The position numbers and the translations under genes were made by a program. The notes under the pieces were generated by a model that had not been told where the DNA came from, searched no databases, and worked only from the letters and a program-made list of their open reading frames with translations. DNA of 64,000 bases from Actinoplanes philippinensis (GTDB lineage: Bacteria; Actinomycetota; Actinomycetes; Mycobacteriales; Micromonosporaceae). The stretch covers positions 1 to 64,000 of the forward strand of contig NZ_FONV01000015.1 in assembly GCF_900113015.1 (NCBI RefSeq), in the 5' to 3' direction. Below, piece after piece: positions 49,138 through 57,746 of this stretch. How positions within the stretch are numbered: the stretch's first letter is position 1; each line of letters opens with the position of its first letter.

Positions 49138-49272
49138 TGGCGGCCGGCCTTTTTCGAGCGGTGGCCGGTCTCTTCCGGGCGGTGGGACTGTTGGGATGCG
49201 GTCGGATTGCCGCCACGGTCCGAGCCCTCCGGATGGACGGCTGAGGCCCGGCGGGGTCGTATCGTCGGCGGC

Positions 49273-49926
49273 ATGACCCGCGTCCTGCTGATCTCGGGGA
49301 GCACCCTGCCCGGCTCCCTGCACACCGCCGCCCTGCGGACCGCGGCCCGGTTCGCCCCGCAGGAGATCAACGCGACACTGTACGAGGACCTGCCCGAGCT
49401 GCCCGCCTTCGTGCCCGGCGAGACCCCGCGGGGAGTGGTCGCCGAGCTGCGCGCGATGGTCGACGCGGCCGACGCGCTGCTGTTCAGCACCCCGGAGTAT
49501 GCGGGCTCGCTGCCCGGCAGCCTGAAGAACCTGCTCGACTGGCTGATCGACGGCGGGGAGCTGGGTGGCAAGCCGGCCGCCTGGCTGTCCGTGGTCCGGC
49601 CGGGCGTCGACGAGGGCGCCCGGGCCGGCCTGGAGGCGGTGCTCGATCACGGCGGCGCCCGGCTGCTGCGGCCCGCCTGCATCCGCCTGCCGCTGGAGAT
49701 GGCGTCGATCGACGGCGCCGGGGTGATCACCGACGGCCGCCTGCACGTGGCTCTCCAGGACATGCTGGAGGCGCTGGTCCGGGCGTTGTCCGAGGCCCGC
49801 CCGCGCCCGCAGCCGTCGTGGCAGGCGCACTCCAGCGTCTACCCGGTGGTGCGGCGCCCGGACGGGTCGGGCGATGCGCCGTTCGGGCACGCGAGCGGTC
49901 AGAGCGCGCCGAGCTGGCTCACTTGA
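49273..49926 (+). CDS. NADPH-dependent FMN reductase family protein
   Basis: This 217-residue flavodoxin-like enzyme has the FMN phosphate loop SGSTLPGSLHTAAL at the N-terminus and the conserved TPEYAGSLPGSLKNLLDWL around the flavin ring. It likely reduces quinones or flavins with NADPH. The C-terminal 35 residues are an extra Pro-rich tail. It converges with the sulfatase gene and overlaps its end by 8 bases. Confidence 0.92.
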   Translation: MTRVLLISGSTLPGSLHTAALRTAARFAPQEINATLYEDLPELPAFVPGETPRGVVAELRAMVDAADALLFSTPEYAGSLPGSLKNLLDWLIDGGELGGKPAAWLSVVRPGVDEGARAGLEAVLDHGGARLLRPACIRLPLEMASIDGAGVITDGRLHVALQDMLEALVRALSEARPRPQPSWQAHSSVYPVVRRPDGSGDAPFGHASGQSAPSWLT

Positions 49927-51448
49927 CCGCGTCGGCGGCGGCTCCGCAGGCGTCCGCGCCGACACAGGTGGCGAGGCCGCGTACCGCTGATCGCAACGCC
50001 GTGAGCCGCTCCGGGCCGAGCGTCCCCGCCACGTTGCGGAGCATGTCCGGATCGGACGTACGGTCGAAGTACTCCACAGTTCCGTCGACGTACTCGATGT
50101 AGGTGAACGTGGCGGTGCGCAGCGCGTCGTAGGACGGCGGGATGTTCATGCTGTCCCGCTCGAAGTCCGGGTCCCGGGGATCGGTGGCCGGGTCGTGGTG
50201 CTCGATCAGCGCGGCACGGGGCCACCCGGCCGGCGTGCTCCCGGACAGCAGCGGCGTGATGCTGCGCCCGTCGGCCTCGGCGGGGGCGGGCAGGCCGGCC
50301 CACTCGGCGAAGGTGGGACGCAGGTCGACGTTCGTCACCACCGCGGCGGCGTCCCGTCCGGCGCCGATCCCCGGCCCGGCCATCACCAGCGGCACGTTGA
50401 CGTCGGTGTCGAACGCGGTCTGCTTGCCGGCGGGCAGCGAGTACTCACCCATGTGGTAACCGTTGTCCGAGGTGAACACCACCACGGTCCGGTCGGCGGC
50501 GCCCGCCGTGGCCAGTGCCGACCGGAGCCGGCCGATCATCCGGTCCACCGACTGCACCGACTGGACCCGCAGCCGGAAGTCCTCGTCGATGTCCCGTTCC
50601 TGCCGCGCGGTCAGTTCCGGCTTGCCGGCCAGCCACACCGTGTCCTCGGGCGCCCGGTTCCACGCGGCGGTCCGGGGCGCGCGCAGGCCGGGGAAGAGGT
50701 TCGCGTCCCGTGGCGCCGGCGTGTACGGGTGATGCGGCGCATAGGTGGCGACCTCGATGAGGAACGGCTTCCCGGTCGTCGCCGTGGCGCTGATGAAGTC
50801 CACCGCCTTGCCCGCGAGCACGTCGGTCAGGTAGTCCTTCGGCTTCGACCCGTAGGAGACGACCCGCCCGTTCTCGTTGAGCTGGTAGTCGAAGCCGGGG
50901 TAGGCGTTGCCACCGGCGTACCACTGGTCCCAGCCCGGCGGCACGTACGGCCGGTCGCCGCCCATCCGCTCCCCGGGCTCGTACTCGTTCAGGTACTTGC
51001 CGAGGAACGCGGTCCGGTACCCGGCGCCGCGCAGGTCGGTGGCGAAGGTGGACCGTTCCAGGCCGCGACTGTGGAAGAGCCGGAACCCGCCGTCCGACCC
51101 GTGGTTCTTCACGATCCCGGTGTTGTGCGGGAACCGCCCGGTGAACAGGGACGCGCGCGACGGGCAGCAGAGCGAGTCGGTGACGGTGTAGCCGGTGAAC
51201 GTGGTGCCGTCCCGCTGGAGCTTGCGCACGTTCGGCATGTACGGCACGAGGTTCATCGACAGGTCGTCGACGAGCACCAGCACGATGTTCGGCGGCGGGG
51301 CCGGGGAGGCCAGGACGGCGGGCGGCGACGTGGCGGGCGTGACGACCGGGGCCGGCGGTGCCGGGTCCGCGGTGCAGCCGGCCGTGATCAGCAGCGTCAC
51401 CGCGGCGACGAGGCGCCCGAATGGCTTACCTCTGGCACAGATGATCAT
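49919..51448 (-). CDS. Sulfatase lipoprotein
   Basis: This 509-residue extracytoplasmic sulfatase has a lipobox-like TAGC (Cys25) and a Pro/Ala linker. The metal pair is Asp61-Asp62 (LVLVDDLS), and the formylglycine motif is Cys94-x-Pro-Ser-Arg in DSLCCPSRASLFTGR. FTSDNGYHMGEY near residue 330 is the second metal region. It resembles arylsulfatase/N-acetylglucosamine-6-sulfatase types. It needs the formylglycine-generating enzyme, which is not in this window. The substrate is unknown. Confidence 0.93.
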   Translation of the reverse strand: MIICARGKPFGRLVAAVTLLITAGCTADPAPPAPVVTPATSPPAVLASPAPPPNIVLVLVDDLSMNLVPYMPNVRKLQRDGTTFTGYTVTDSLCCPSRASLFTGRFPHNTGIVKNHGSDGGFRLFHSRGLERSTFATDLRGAGYRTAFLGKYLNEYEPGERMGGDRPYVPPGWDQWYAGGNAYPGFDYQLNENGRVVSYGSKPKDYLTDVLAGKAVDFISATATTGKPFLIEVATYAPHHPYTPAPRDANLFPGLRAPRTAAWNRAPEDTVWLAGKPELTARQERDIDEDFRLRVQSVQSVDRMIGRLRSALATAGAADRTVVVFTSDNGYHMGEYSLPAGKQTAFDTDVNVPLVMAGPGIGAGRDAAAVVTNVDLRPTFAEWAGLPAPAEADGRSITPLLSGSTPAGWPRAALIEHHDPATDPRDPDFERDSMNIPPSYDALRTATFTYIEYVDGTVEYFDRTSDPDMLRNVAGTLGPERLTALRSAVRGLATCVGADACGAAADAVK

Positions 51449-51520
51449 TAAGAAAGTCTGAACGACGGCCGATCGGCGGCCGGCACGGCGGATAGTGGAC
51501 GCCTTCCCTGGAGGTGATCC

Positions 51521-51682
51521 ATGCCAGTGGCCGATTCCGCGCAGCCCCGGGCGTACGTCGTGATCGTCGTCGCCTCGCCGGTGCCGCGACCGCGCCGTCC
51601 CCGCCGCCCTACCGCCCGCCGCCCGCACCTGCCGATCCGCCCGCCGCGGTCGCCCCGCGCGCCCCGCCGCAGCCCGGTCTGA
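51521..51682 (+). CDS. Small Arg/Pro-rich ORF with perfect ribosome-binding site
   Basis: A 53-residue frame begins 51521 directly after GGAGGTGATCC, an almost complete match to the 16S rRNA tail. After a neutral start (MPVADSAQPRAYVVIVVASP), the last 33 residues are nearly all Arg and Pro with some Ala, His and Leu (PRPRRPRRPTARRP). This composition resembles proline-rich antimicrobial peptides or nucleic-acid-binding tails. It could also be a frameshift remnant, because another frame in the same DNA reads as a Pro/Ala-rich linker. It lies between the divergent sulfatase and P450 genes. I do not assign a function. Confidence 0.45.
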   Translation: MPVADSAQPRAYVVIVVASPVPRPRRPRRPTARRPHLPIRPPRSPRAPRRSPV

Positions 51683-51757
51683 ACGCCCGACGGGGCACCG
51701 GGGAGCGGTATCGACGGGTATCGTCGGAATCCGGTTCCCGGCGGCCCGGAGGGCGTG

Positions 51758-52948
51758 ATGACGCAGGATCTCCAGATCGATTTCACCGACCCGGCGTTCC
51801 AGAACAATCCCCATCCGGTGTATGCGCAGATGCGGCGCACCGGCCCGGTGCGACGGGTGAAACTGCCCAGCGGCCTGGAGCCCTGGCTGGTCACCCGGTA
51901 TGACGACGCCCGGCGTGCGCTCACCGACCCGCGGCTGTCCAAGTCGATCCACGCGGCCGGGTCGGCCGGCGCCGGGCAGCCCAATCTCACCACGCCGATC
52001 TCCCGGCACATGCTCGCCGTCGACCCGCCCGACCACACCCGCCTGCGCCGTCTCGTCTCGGCGGCGTTCACCGCCCGGCGGATCGAGGGCCTGCGGCCGC
52101 GGATCGAGGAGATCACCACCGACCTGCTGGACGCGCTGGCGGGCAGGCACGAGGCCGACCTGATCGACACGTTCGCCTTCCCCCTGCCCATCCAGGTGAT
52201 CTGTGAGCTGCTCGGCGTCCCGGCCGAGGATCAGAACGAGTTCCGGGAGTGGTCCAATGTGATCGTCGCCGGATCGCTGGCCGGTGACCGGTTGGCCCCG
52301 GCGGTGACCGCGCTGATCCAGTACATCACCGCGCTGCTCGCCGAGCGCCGCGAGCACGGCGGCGACGACCTGCTCTCCGGTCTCATCCAGGTCCGTGAGG
52401 AGGGTGACCGGCTCTCCGCCGAGGAACTGTCCTCGATGGTCTTCCTGCTCCTCATCGCCGGTCACGAGACCACCGTCAACCTGATCGGCAACGGGGTCTG
52501 GCTGCTGCTGCGCGACCGGCAGCGCTGGGAGCGGCTGCGCGCCGACCGCTCCCTGCTGCCCGCCGCGATCGAGGAGTTCCTGCGGTTCGAGGGGCCGGTC
52601 GAGACGTCCACGTTCCGGATCGCCACCGAGCCGGTGGAGATCGGCGGCGTGACCATCGCGGCCGGTGACCCGGTCATCGTGGTGCTGCTCTCGGCCAACC
52701 GCGACGAGGACCGTTTCCCGGACGCCGGCGAGCTGCGGCTCGATCGTGCCAACAACAACCACCTGGCCTTCGGGCACGGCATCCACTACTGCCTCGGGGC
52801 GCCACTGGCCCGGCTGGAGGCGCAGATCGCGTTCACCGCCCTGCTGGACCGGTTCCCCGACCTGCGGCTGGCCGTCGACGCGGACGAGCTGCCCTGGCGG
52901 CCCGGCACCCTGCTGCGTGGCCTCTACCACCTGCCCGTCCTGCTGTGA
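51758..52948 (+). CDS. Cytochrome P450
   Basis: This 396-residue soluble bacterial P450 has I-helix AGHETT (proton delivery Thr), ExxR in EEFLRFE (about 272-276), and haem loop FGHGIHYCLGAPLAR with Cys345 as the iron ligand. It resembles CYP107-like enzymes that oxidise macrolides and other secondary metabolites. No ferredoxin, ferredoxin reductase or biosynthetic genes lie beside it, so the substrate and redox partner are unknown. The ATG at 51758 follows GGAGGG; a GTG just before it is also in frame. Confidence 0.95.
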   Translation: MTQDLQIDFTDPAFQNNPHPVYAQMRRTGPVRRVKLPSGLEPWLVTRYDDARRALTDPRLSKSIHAAGSAGAGQPNLTTPISRHMLAVDPPDHTRLRRLVSAAFTARRIEGLRPRIEEITTDLLDALAGRHEADLIDTFAFPLPIQVICELLGVPAEDQNEFREWSNVIVAGSLAGDRLAPAVTALIQYITALLAERREHGGDDLLSGLIQVREEGDRLSAEELSSMVFLLLIAGHETTVNLIGNGVWLLLRDRQRWERLRADRSLLPAAIEEFLRFEGPVETSTFRIATEPVEIGGVTIAAGDPVIVVLLSANRDEDRFPDAGELRLDRANNNHLAFGHGIHYCLGAPLARLEAQIAFTALLDRFPDLRLAVDADELPWRPGTLLRGLYHLPVLL

Positions 52949-52955
52949 CCCGTGT

Positions 52956-53000
52956 GGCGCTCACCGGTGTCTCGCGCCCGCTGAGACACCGGTGAGCGCC
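52956..53000 (+). terminator. 18-bp perfect hairpin after the P450 gene
   Basis: GGCGCTCACCGGTGTCTC pairs completely with its partner 9 bases on. It starts 7 bases after the P450 stop. There is no U tract, as is common for actinobacterial terminators. Confidence 0.82.
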
Positions 53001-53020
53001 GTACCGGGGGTTGACCTGGC

Positions 53021-53620
53021 ATGATGTCGGCCGTGCCGGAGCCTCACGATCTTCACCAGCCGACCGCTCAGCTGCCGGTGGTCGAGCCGCGCGGCGTGTA
53101 CCGGGCGGCCAACCACCGGCGCGCCGGCCTGGTGGTGGCCGGCGGCGCCGCAGCCGCGTTGCTCCTGCTGGTGGTGTGGCTGTTCGCCGACGACGACGAG
53201 CCCGTCCCGATCACGGCTGCCCCGGCGCCCTCGGCGGCCGCGACCAGCGCCCCGGCGCAGCCCGAGGCGACCGGGACGGCCGGGCAGAGCGAGGAGCCCG
53301 AGCCGTCCGCGACCACCACCACCACGCCGTCCGTGCGACCGGCCCAGCCGGCCGAGCTGATCTCCGCGCTGGTGAGCGCGATCGGGATCCTGGAGGACGA
53401 GGACCAGGTCGACGACGACGACGCCGAGTCCCTGGCCCGGCGGCTCGAGCAGGCCGCCCAGCGGCTCTCCCGCGGTGACACGAAAGGGGCCCTGCGCAAG
53501 GTCGAGGAGTTCCAGCGCAAGCTCCGCGACCTGCGCACGGACGACGATCTCAGCGACGACGGCTTCCGCCTGCTCAGCCAGGGCGCCGAGCAGGTACGCG
53601 CCGCGCTGCGCCGGGGCTGA
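53021..53620 (+). CDS. Single-pass membrane protein with C-terminal helical domain
   Basis: This 199-residue protein has a short cytoplasmic start, one membrane helix (about 37-57) and an Ala/Pro/Thr linker (about 62-105). A charged helical domain follows (LISALVSAIGILEDEDQVDDDDAESLARRLEQAAQRL...), resembling FIVAR-type three-helix units found in wall-associated proteins. No enzyme motif is seen. It is flanked by a terminator upstream and a separate regulator gene downstream. Confidence 0.8.
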   Translation: MMSAVPEPHDLHQPTAQLPVVEPRGVYRAANHRRAGLVVAGGAAAALLLLVVWLFADDDEPVPITAAPAPSAAATSAPAQPEATGTAGQSEEPEPSATTTTTPSVRPAQPAELISALVSAIGILEDEDQVDDDDAESLARRLEQAAQRLSRGDTKGALRKVEEFQRKLRDLRTDDDLSDDGFRLLSQGAEQVRAALRRG

Positions 53621-53723
53621 CCCATGTCCAGGGATCACCTGTCCGGGGATGTGTGTGGCCTTCATCGCGTCCCGGTGACGCGCCAGGCTTGATCCCACAG
53701 GCCGGGCCGGAAGGGGCGGGGAC

Positions 53724-54545
53724 ATGGATCGGGCACAGCTCGCGGACTTTCTCCGCACCCGGCGCGAGTCGTTGCGGCCGGAGGACGTGGGCCTGCCGCG
53801 CGGGCCTCGCCGGCGCACCGCCGGCCTGCGCCGGGAGGAGGTGGCCGCCCTCGCCGGGATGTCCGCCGACTACTACGGGCGGATCGAGCAGCAGCGTGGC
53901 CCGGGCCCGTCCGAGCAGATGCTCGCCGCCCTGGCCCGGGCGCTGCACCTGAGCCTCGCCGAGCGGGATCACCTGTTCCGGCTCGGCGGGCACCCGGCGC
54001 CGCAGCGGGTGTCCCGCGACGATCACATCGCCCCGGGGATGATGCGGATCCTGGACCGGCTCGGCGACACCCCGGCCATGGTCATCTCCCGATACGGCGA
54101 GACGCTGCTGCAGACCGCGCCCGCCGTCGCGCTGGTCGGCGACGAGAGCCGGTTCACCGGGCTGGCCCGCAGCTGCTGGTACCGGTGGTTCACCGATCCC
54201 GCCGCCCGGCGGCTCTACCCGGCCGAGGACCACGACCGGCAGGGCCGGATCTTCGCGGCCCAGCTGCGCGATGCGTACGCGGCCGTCCCGCGGAGCCGGG
54301 CCGGGGAGATCGTGACCGCCCTGCTCGCGGCCAGCCCGGAGTTCGCCGGGATCTGGGCCGAGCACGGCATCGGCCTGGCGCACACCGACCGCAAGACGCT
54401 CCTGCACCCGGAGCTCGGGCCGCTCGACCTCTACTGCCAGACCCTGCACGACCCCGGCCAGCTCCAGACGCTGCTGGTCTTCACCGCGGCGCCCGGCTCG
54501 CCGAGCTACGAGAAGCTGCAGATGCTCGCCGCCGTCAGCGCCTGA
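53724..54545 (+). CDS. XRE-type regulator with MmyB-like ligand-binding domain
   Basis: This 273-residue transcription factor has an N-terminal HTH (RREEVAALAGMSADYYGRIEQQRGPGPSEQML) and a C-terminal MmyB/MltR-like PAS-type domain (about 105-270) that in relatives binds fatty acids. It lies 46 bases upstream of a short-chain dehydrogenase on the same strand. In many actinobacteria such a regulator controls the adjacent SDR gene. Confidence 0.93.
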   Translation: MDRAQLADFLRTRRESLRPEDVGLPRGPRRRTAGLRREEVAALAGMSADYYGRIEQQRGPGPSEQMLAALARALHLSLAERDHLFRLGGHPAPQRVSRDDHIAPGMMRILDRLGDTPAMVISRYGETLLQTAPAVALVGDESRFTGLARSCWYRWFTDPAARRLYPAEDHDRQGRIFAAQLRDAYAAVPRSRAGEIVTALLAASPEFAGIWAEHGIGLAHTDRKTLLHPELGPLDLYCQTLHDPGQLQTLLVFTAAPGSPSYEKLQMLAAVSA

Positions 54546-54591
54546 CAAACCCCTGCACACCATTTTCTCCGGTACGAAAGAAGGCTTCGCC

Positions 54592-55317
54592 ATGCCCAGA
54601 ATCGCTCTGATCACCGGCGGCAACCGTGGACTCGGACGGGCCACCGCCCTGGCTCTCATCGAGGCCGGCGTCGAGGTGATCTACACGTACCGTGGCGACC
54701 CCGGCGAGAAGATCGACGCCGTGGCGCTGCCGCTCACCGTCGGCGACCTCGGGTCGTACGCCGCCTTCGCGACCGAGTTGCGCCGGGTGCTCGCCGACCG
54801 GTACGACCGTGCCGACTTCGACTTCCTGGTCAACAACGCCGGTGTCGGCCATGCCGGCACGATCGCGCAGACCCCGGTCGAGGCCTTCGACGAGATGCTC
54901 GACGTGCACTTCCGTGGCGTCTTCTTCCTGACCCAGACGCTGCTGCCGCTGATCGCCGACGGCGGCCGGATCGTCAACCTCTCCACCGGCCTGGCCCGCT
55001 TCACCGGCGACGGCGTGTATGCGGCGTACGCCTCGATGAAGGGCGCCGTCGAGGTGTTCACCCGCTATCTCGCCAAGGAGGTCGGGCCGCGCCGGATCAC
55101 CGCGAACGTGGTGGCCCCGGGGCCGGTCGCCACCACGTTCGGCGGTGGCGCGCTCCGCGACGACGAGCGGGTCCGCGCCCACATCGGATCGGTGACCGCG
55201 ATGGGCCGGGTCGGCGAGCCCGAGGAGATCGCCGGCGTGATCGCGGCGCTGCTCGGCCCGGGCGCCGGATGGGTCACCGGCCAGCGGATCGAGGTCTCCG
55301 GCGGCATGCTGCTCTGA
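54592..55317 (+). CDS. Short-chain dehydrogenase/reductase
   Basis: This 241-residue NAD(P)-dependent SDR has the cofactor loop TGGNRGLGRATAL (TGxxxGxG), NNAGVGHAG, the catalytic Ser in VNLSTG, Tyr and Lys in YAAYASMKG, and the FabG-like ending WVTGQRIEVSGGML. It probably reduces a carbonyl compound. The gene is likely controlled by the MmyB-type regulator just upstream. The stop is 23 bases from the converging DUF305 gene. Confidence 0.94.
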   Translation: MPRIALITGGNRGLGRATALALIEAGVEVIYTYRGDPGEKIDAVALPLTVGDLGSYAAFATELRRVLADRYDRADFDFLVNNAGVGHAGTIAQTPVEAFDEMLDVHFRGVFFLTQTLLPLIADGGRIVNLSTGLARFTGDGVYAAYASMKGAVEVFTRYLAKEVGPRRITANVVAPGPVATTFGGGALRDDERVRAHIGSVTAMGRVGEPEEIAGVIAALLGPGAGWVTGQRIEVSGGMLL

Positions 55318-55340
55318 CCCCGGCCCGGCCGGCCCCGGGG

Positions 55341-56009
55341 TCAGCTCACCCCGAGGTCGGCCATCCGGCGGATCTCGATGTCCTGCTCGATGGCGGTCTC
55401 CTTGGCCATTTTCGCCAGCCGCTCCTCCGAGCCGCTCGTGAAGAGGACGTCGACCATCTGCAGGGCGCCCCGGTGATGCTCGGTCATCATCGTGACGAAA
55501 CGACGGTCGAAGTCCGCGCCACGGGCCGCGCCCAGATCGGTGAGGGCGGCGGCGGACTGCATGCCCGGCATGGTGGTGTGGTCGTGCGCCGGATCCGACT
55601 CGGGCTGCCCGCGGTCCTTCAGCCAGGTGCGGAGGATAGCGATCTCCGGCCCCTGAGCGGCGGTGATCCGGCTCGCGATGTTCTTCACGCCCTGATCCGC
55701 TGCCCGGTCGGGTACAAGATCTGCCATCTGCAGCGCCTGCGCGTGGTGGGCGATCATCATTTGGGCGTACGTGACGTCGGCCTTGTTGTACGGCGAGGCG
55801 TCCGGGGGCTGCACGTGATCGGCATCGGTGACCGACGCGGACTCCCCGGGCTTGCCGGGCACGAGGACCCGAGCCGGTGAGGAGGACGCGGAAGGCGCGG
55901 CCGCCGGCTTCGGATCATCGTTGGAGAACCGGGCGAAAAGGGCAATTCCCACCGTGCCGAGAAGTACCACGGTTGCGGCGGTCAGGGCCCACGCGCGTCG
56001 GTGTTGCAT
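55341..56009 (-). CDS. DUF305 family secreted protein
   Basis: This 222-residue protein has an N-terminal membrane anchor or signal (ALTAATVVLLGTVGIALFA) and two ferritin-like helical repeats. Each carries a His pair: AQMMIAHHAQALQMADL and FVTMMTEHHRGALQMVDVL. These His/Met-rich motifs suggest copper or other metal binding outside the membrane. The ATG at 56009 follows AAAGGAAA. It is divergent from the LVIVD-repeat gene. Confidence 0.9.
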   Translation of the reverse strand: MQHRRAWALTAATVVLLGTVGIALFARFSNDDPKPAAAPSASSSPARVLVPGKPGESASVTDADHVQPPDASPYNKADVTYAQMMIAHHAQALQMADLVPDRAADQGVKNIASRITAAQGPEIAILRTWLKDRGQPESDPAHDHTTMPGMQSAAALTDLGAARGADFDRRFVTMMTEHHRGALQMVDVLFTSGSEERLAKMAKETAIEQDIEIRRMADLGVS

Positions 56010-56155
56010 GTATTTCCTTTCCGGCAAGCGTCCCCATGGGAGGGTCACGACGACTATCGTAACGATCGACATCGCTATCACCGGGGGTTTACGGCGACAT
56101 GACTCGCCGTGCGCTTCCGGTGTCGGCAAGCCGGAAGCAGTGCGGAAGGATCTTC

Positions 56156-57589
56156 ATGAGGCATCCTGCCCCACGAGGGCGGTTCAAGCGCCTGACGAGC
56201 ATCGGGGCGGCGGCGGTTCTGACCAGTTTCCTGGTTGCCGCACCCGCCCAGGCCGACCCGGCCACGATCCCGGGTGTGGACGAGATCGTCAGCAGCCCCA
56301 ACATCAAGCTGATCGCCAACGAGCCCAAGACGGGCCCGTTCGCCCCGGAGAACGCGCTCAACAGCGACCTCGCCTTCCAGGGCAAGTATGCGTTCGCCGG
56401 CAACTACAACGGCTTCACCGTCTGGGACATCAGCAACCCGAAGGACCCGGTCCAGGCCGTCCAGGTCCTCTGCACGGGCGCGCAGAACGACGTCTCCGTC
56501 TACGGCAACCTGCTGTTCCTCGGCACCGACTCGATCCGCAGTGACGACTCCTGCAACAGCGTCGCCGTGCCGAACAGCGCGCCCGCCGAGACGCCGCGGT
56601 GGGAGGGTGTCAAGATCTTCGACATCAGCGACCCGCGCAACCCGCAGTACGTGAAGGCGGTCAAGACCGACTGCGGCTCGCACACGCTGACGCTGGTGCC
56701 GGGCAAGGGCCGGGACCGTTCGGTGTACGCCTACGTGTCCTCGTACAACCTGGACGTCGTCGACCTGCCGAACTGCGCGCAGCCGCACGACAAGATCTCG
56801 ATCGTCAAGGTCCCGCTGAAGAAGCCGGCCGAGGCGGCTCTGGTGTCCGCGCCGGTGCTCTTCCCGGACGGTGGCTTCCCCGGTGACGCGGACTCGCGCA
56901 CCACCTCCGGCTGCCACGACATCACGGCGTACCCGGAGAAGGATCTCGCGGCCGGCGCCTGCATGGGTGACGGTGTGCTGCTGGACATCTCGAAGCCGGC
57001 GGCGCCGAAGGTCATCACCACCGTGCGTGACGCGGAGAACTTCGCGTTCTGGCACTCGGCGACGTTCAACAACGACGCCACCAAGGTGGTCTTCACCGAC
57101 GAGCTCGGTGGCGGCGGTGGCGCCGAGTGCCTGCCGTCGATCGGCGCGACCAAGGGCGCGGACGCGATCTACGACATCACCGGCCGGGGCAGCAAGCGCA
57201 AGCTGGAGTTCCGCAGCTACTACAAGATCCCGCGGGAGAACGCGGTGACCGAGAACTGCGTGGCCCACAACGGCTCGCTGATCCCGGTCAAGGGTCGCGA
57301 CATCATGGTCCAGGCGTGGTATCAGGGCGGTATCTCGGTCTGGGACTTCACCGACTCGCGCAAGCCGAAGGAGATCGCCTTCTGGGAGCGCGGCCCGCTG
57401 AGCACGGACCGGCTGATCGTCGGCGGCGCCTGGTCGGCGTACTGGTACAACGGCTACATCTACTCCAACGACATCCAGAAGGGCTTCGACGTCCTGGAGG
57501 TCAGCGACCGCCGTATCGACAAGGCGGAGCGGGAGAGGACGTGGCAGTTCAACCCGCAGACCCAGACGGACTACCGCAAGTACCGGTGA
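56156..57589 (+). CDS. Secreted LVIVD-repeat beta-propeller protein
   Basis: This 477-residue protein has a signal peptide (LTSIGAAAVLTSFLVAAPAQA) and propeller blades of the LVIVD type (FTVWDISNPKDPVQ, VKIFDISDPRNPQYV, LLDISKPAAPKV, ISVWDFTDSRKPKEI). Several Cys may form disulfides. The family has no known enzyme activity and may bind ligands at the surface. GGAAGGATCTTC before the ATG at 56156 supports this start over the ATG at 56099. Confidence 0.88.
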   Translation: MRHPAPRGRFKRLTSIGAAAVLTSFLVAAPAQADPATIPGVDEIVSSPNIKLIANEPKTGPFAPENALNSDLAFQGKYAFAGNYNGFTVWDISNPKDPVQAVQVLCTGAQNDVSVYGNLLFLGTDSIRSDDSCNSVAVPNSAPAETPRWEGVKIFDISDPRNPQYVKAVKTDCGSHTLTLVPGKGRDRSVYAYVSSYNLDVVDLPNCAQPHDKISIVKVPLKKPAEAALVSAPVLFPDGGFPGDADSRTTSGCHDITAYPEKDLAAGACMGDGVLLDISKPAAPKVITTVRDAENFAFWHSATFNNDATKVVFTDELGGGGGAECLPSIGATKGADAIYDITGRGSKRKLEFRSYYKIPRENAVTENCVAHNGSLIPVKGRDIMVQAWYQGGISVWDFTDSRKPKEIAFWERGPLSTDRLIVGGAWSAYWYNGYIYSNDIQKGFDVLEVSDRRIDKAERERTWQFNPQTQTDYRKYR

Positions 57590-57608
57590 TCTGAGGGCTG
57601 GTGTCGAC

Positions 57609-57644
57609 GGCGCCGGCGTGACCCTTTCGGGTTGCGCCGGCGCC
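57609..57644 (+). terminator. Terminator after the LVIVD gene
   Basis: A 16-base arm beginning GGCGCCGGCG pairs with its partner except for two central mismatches, with a 4-base loop, and is followed by CTCGTTT. Confidence 0.78.
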
Positions 57645-57746
57645 CTCGTTTACGGGAAGAGAACATAAAGACATCTATCAATGTGAGTGACTCTCTTGTT
57701 TCATGGTCGTTACTGACCGGTAACGAACATTGATGGGAGTCACCTG

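Noticed and set aside
51514..51903. A 129-codon frame overlapping the small ORF and P450 start
   Set aside because: It runs into the P450 gene out of frame. It has no ribosome-binding site, whereas the 51521 frame does.
51755..52948. Secondary-metabolite gene cluster around the P450
   Set aside because: The neighbours are a sulfatase and a small membrane protein. There are no synthase, ferredoxin or resistance genes, so the P450 stands alone.
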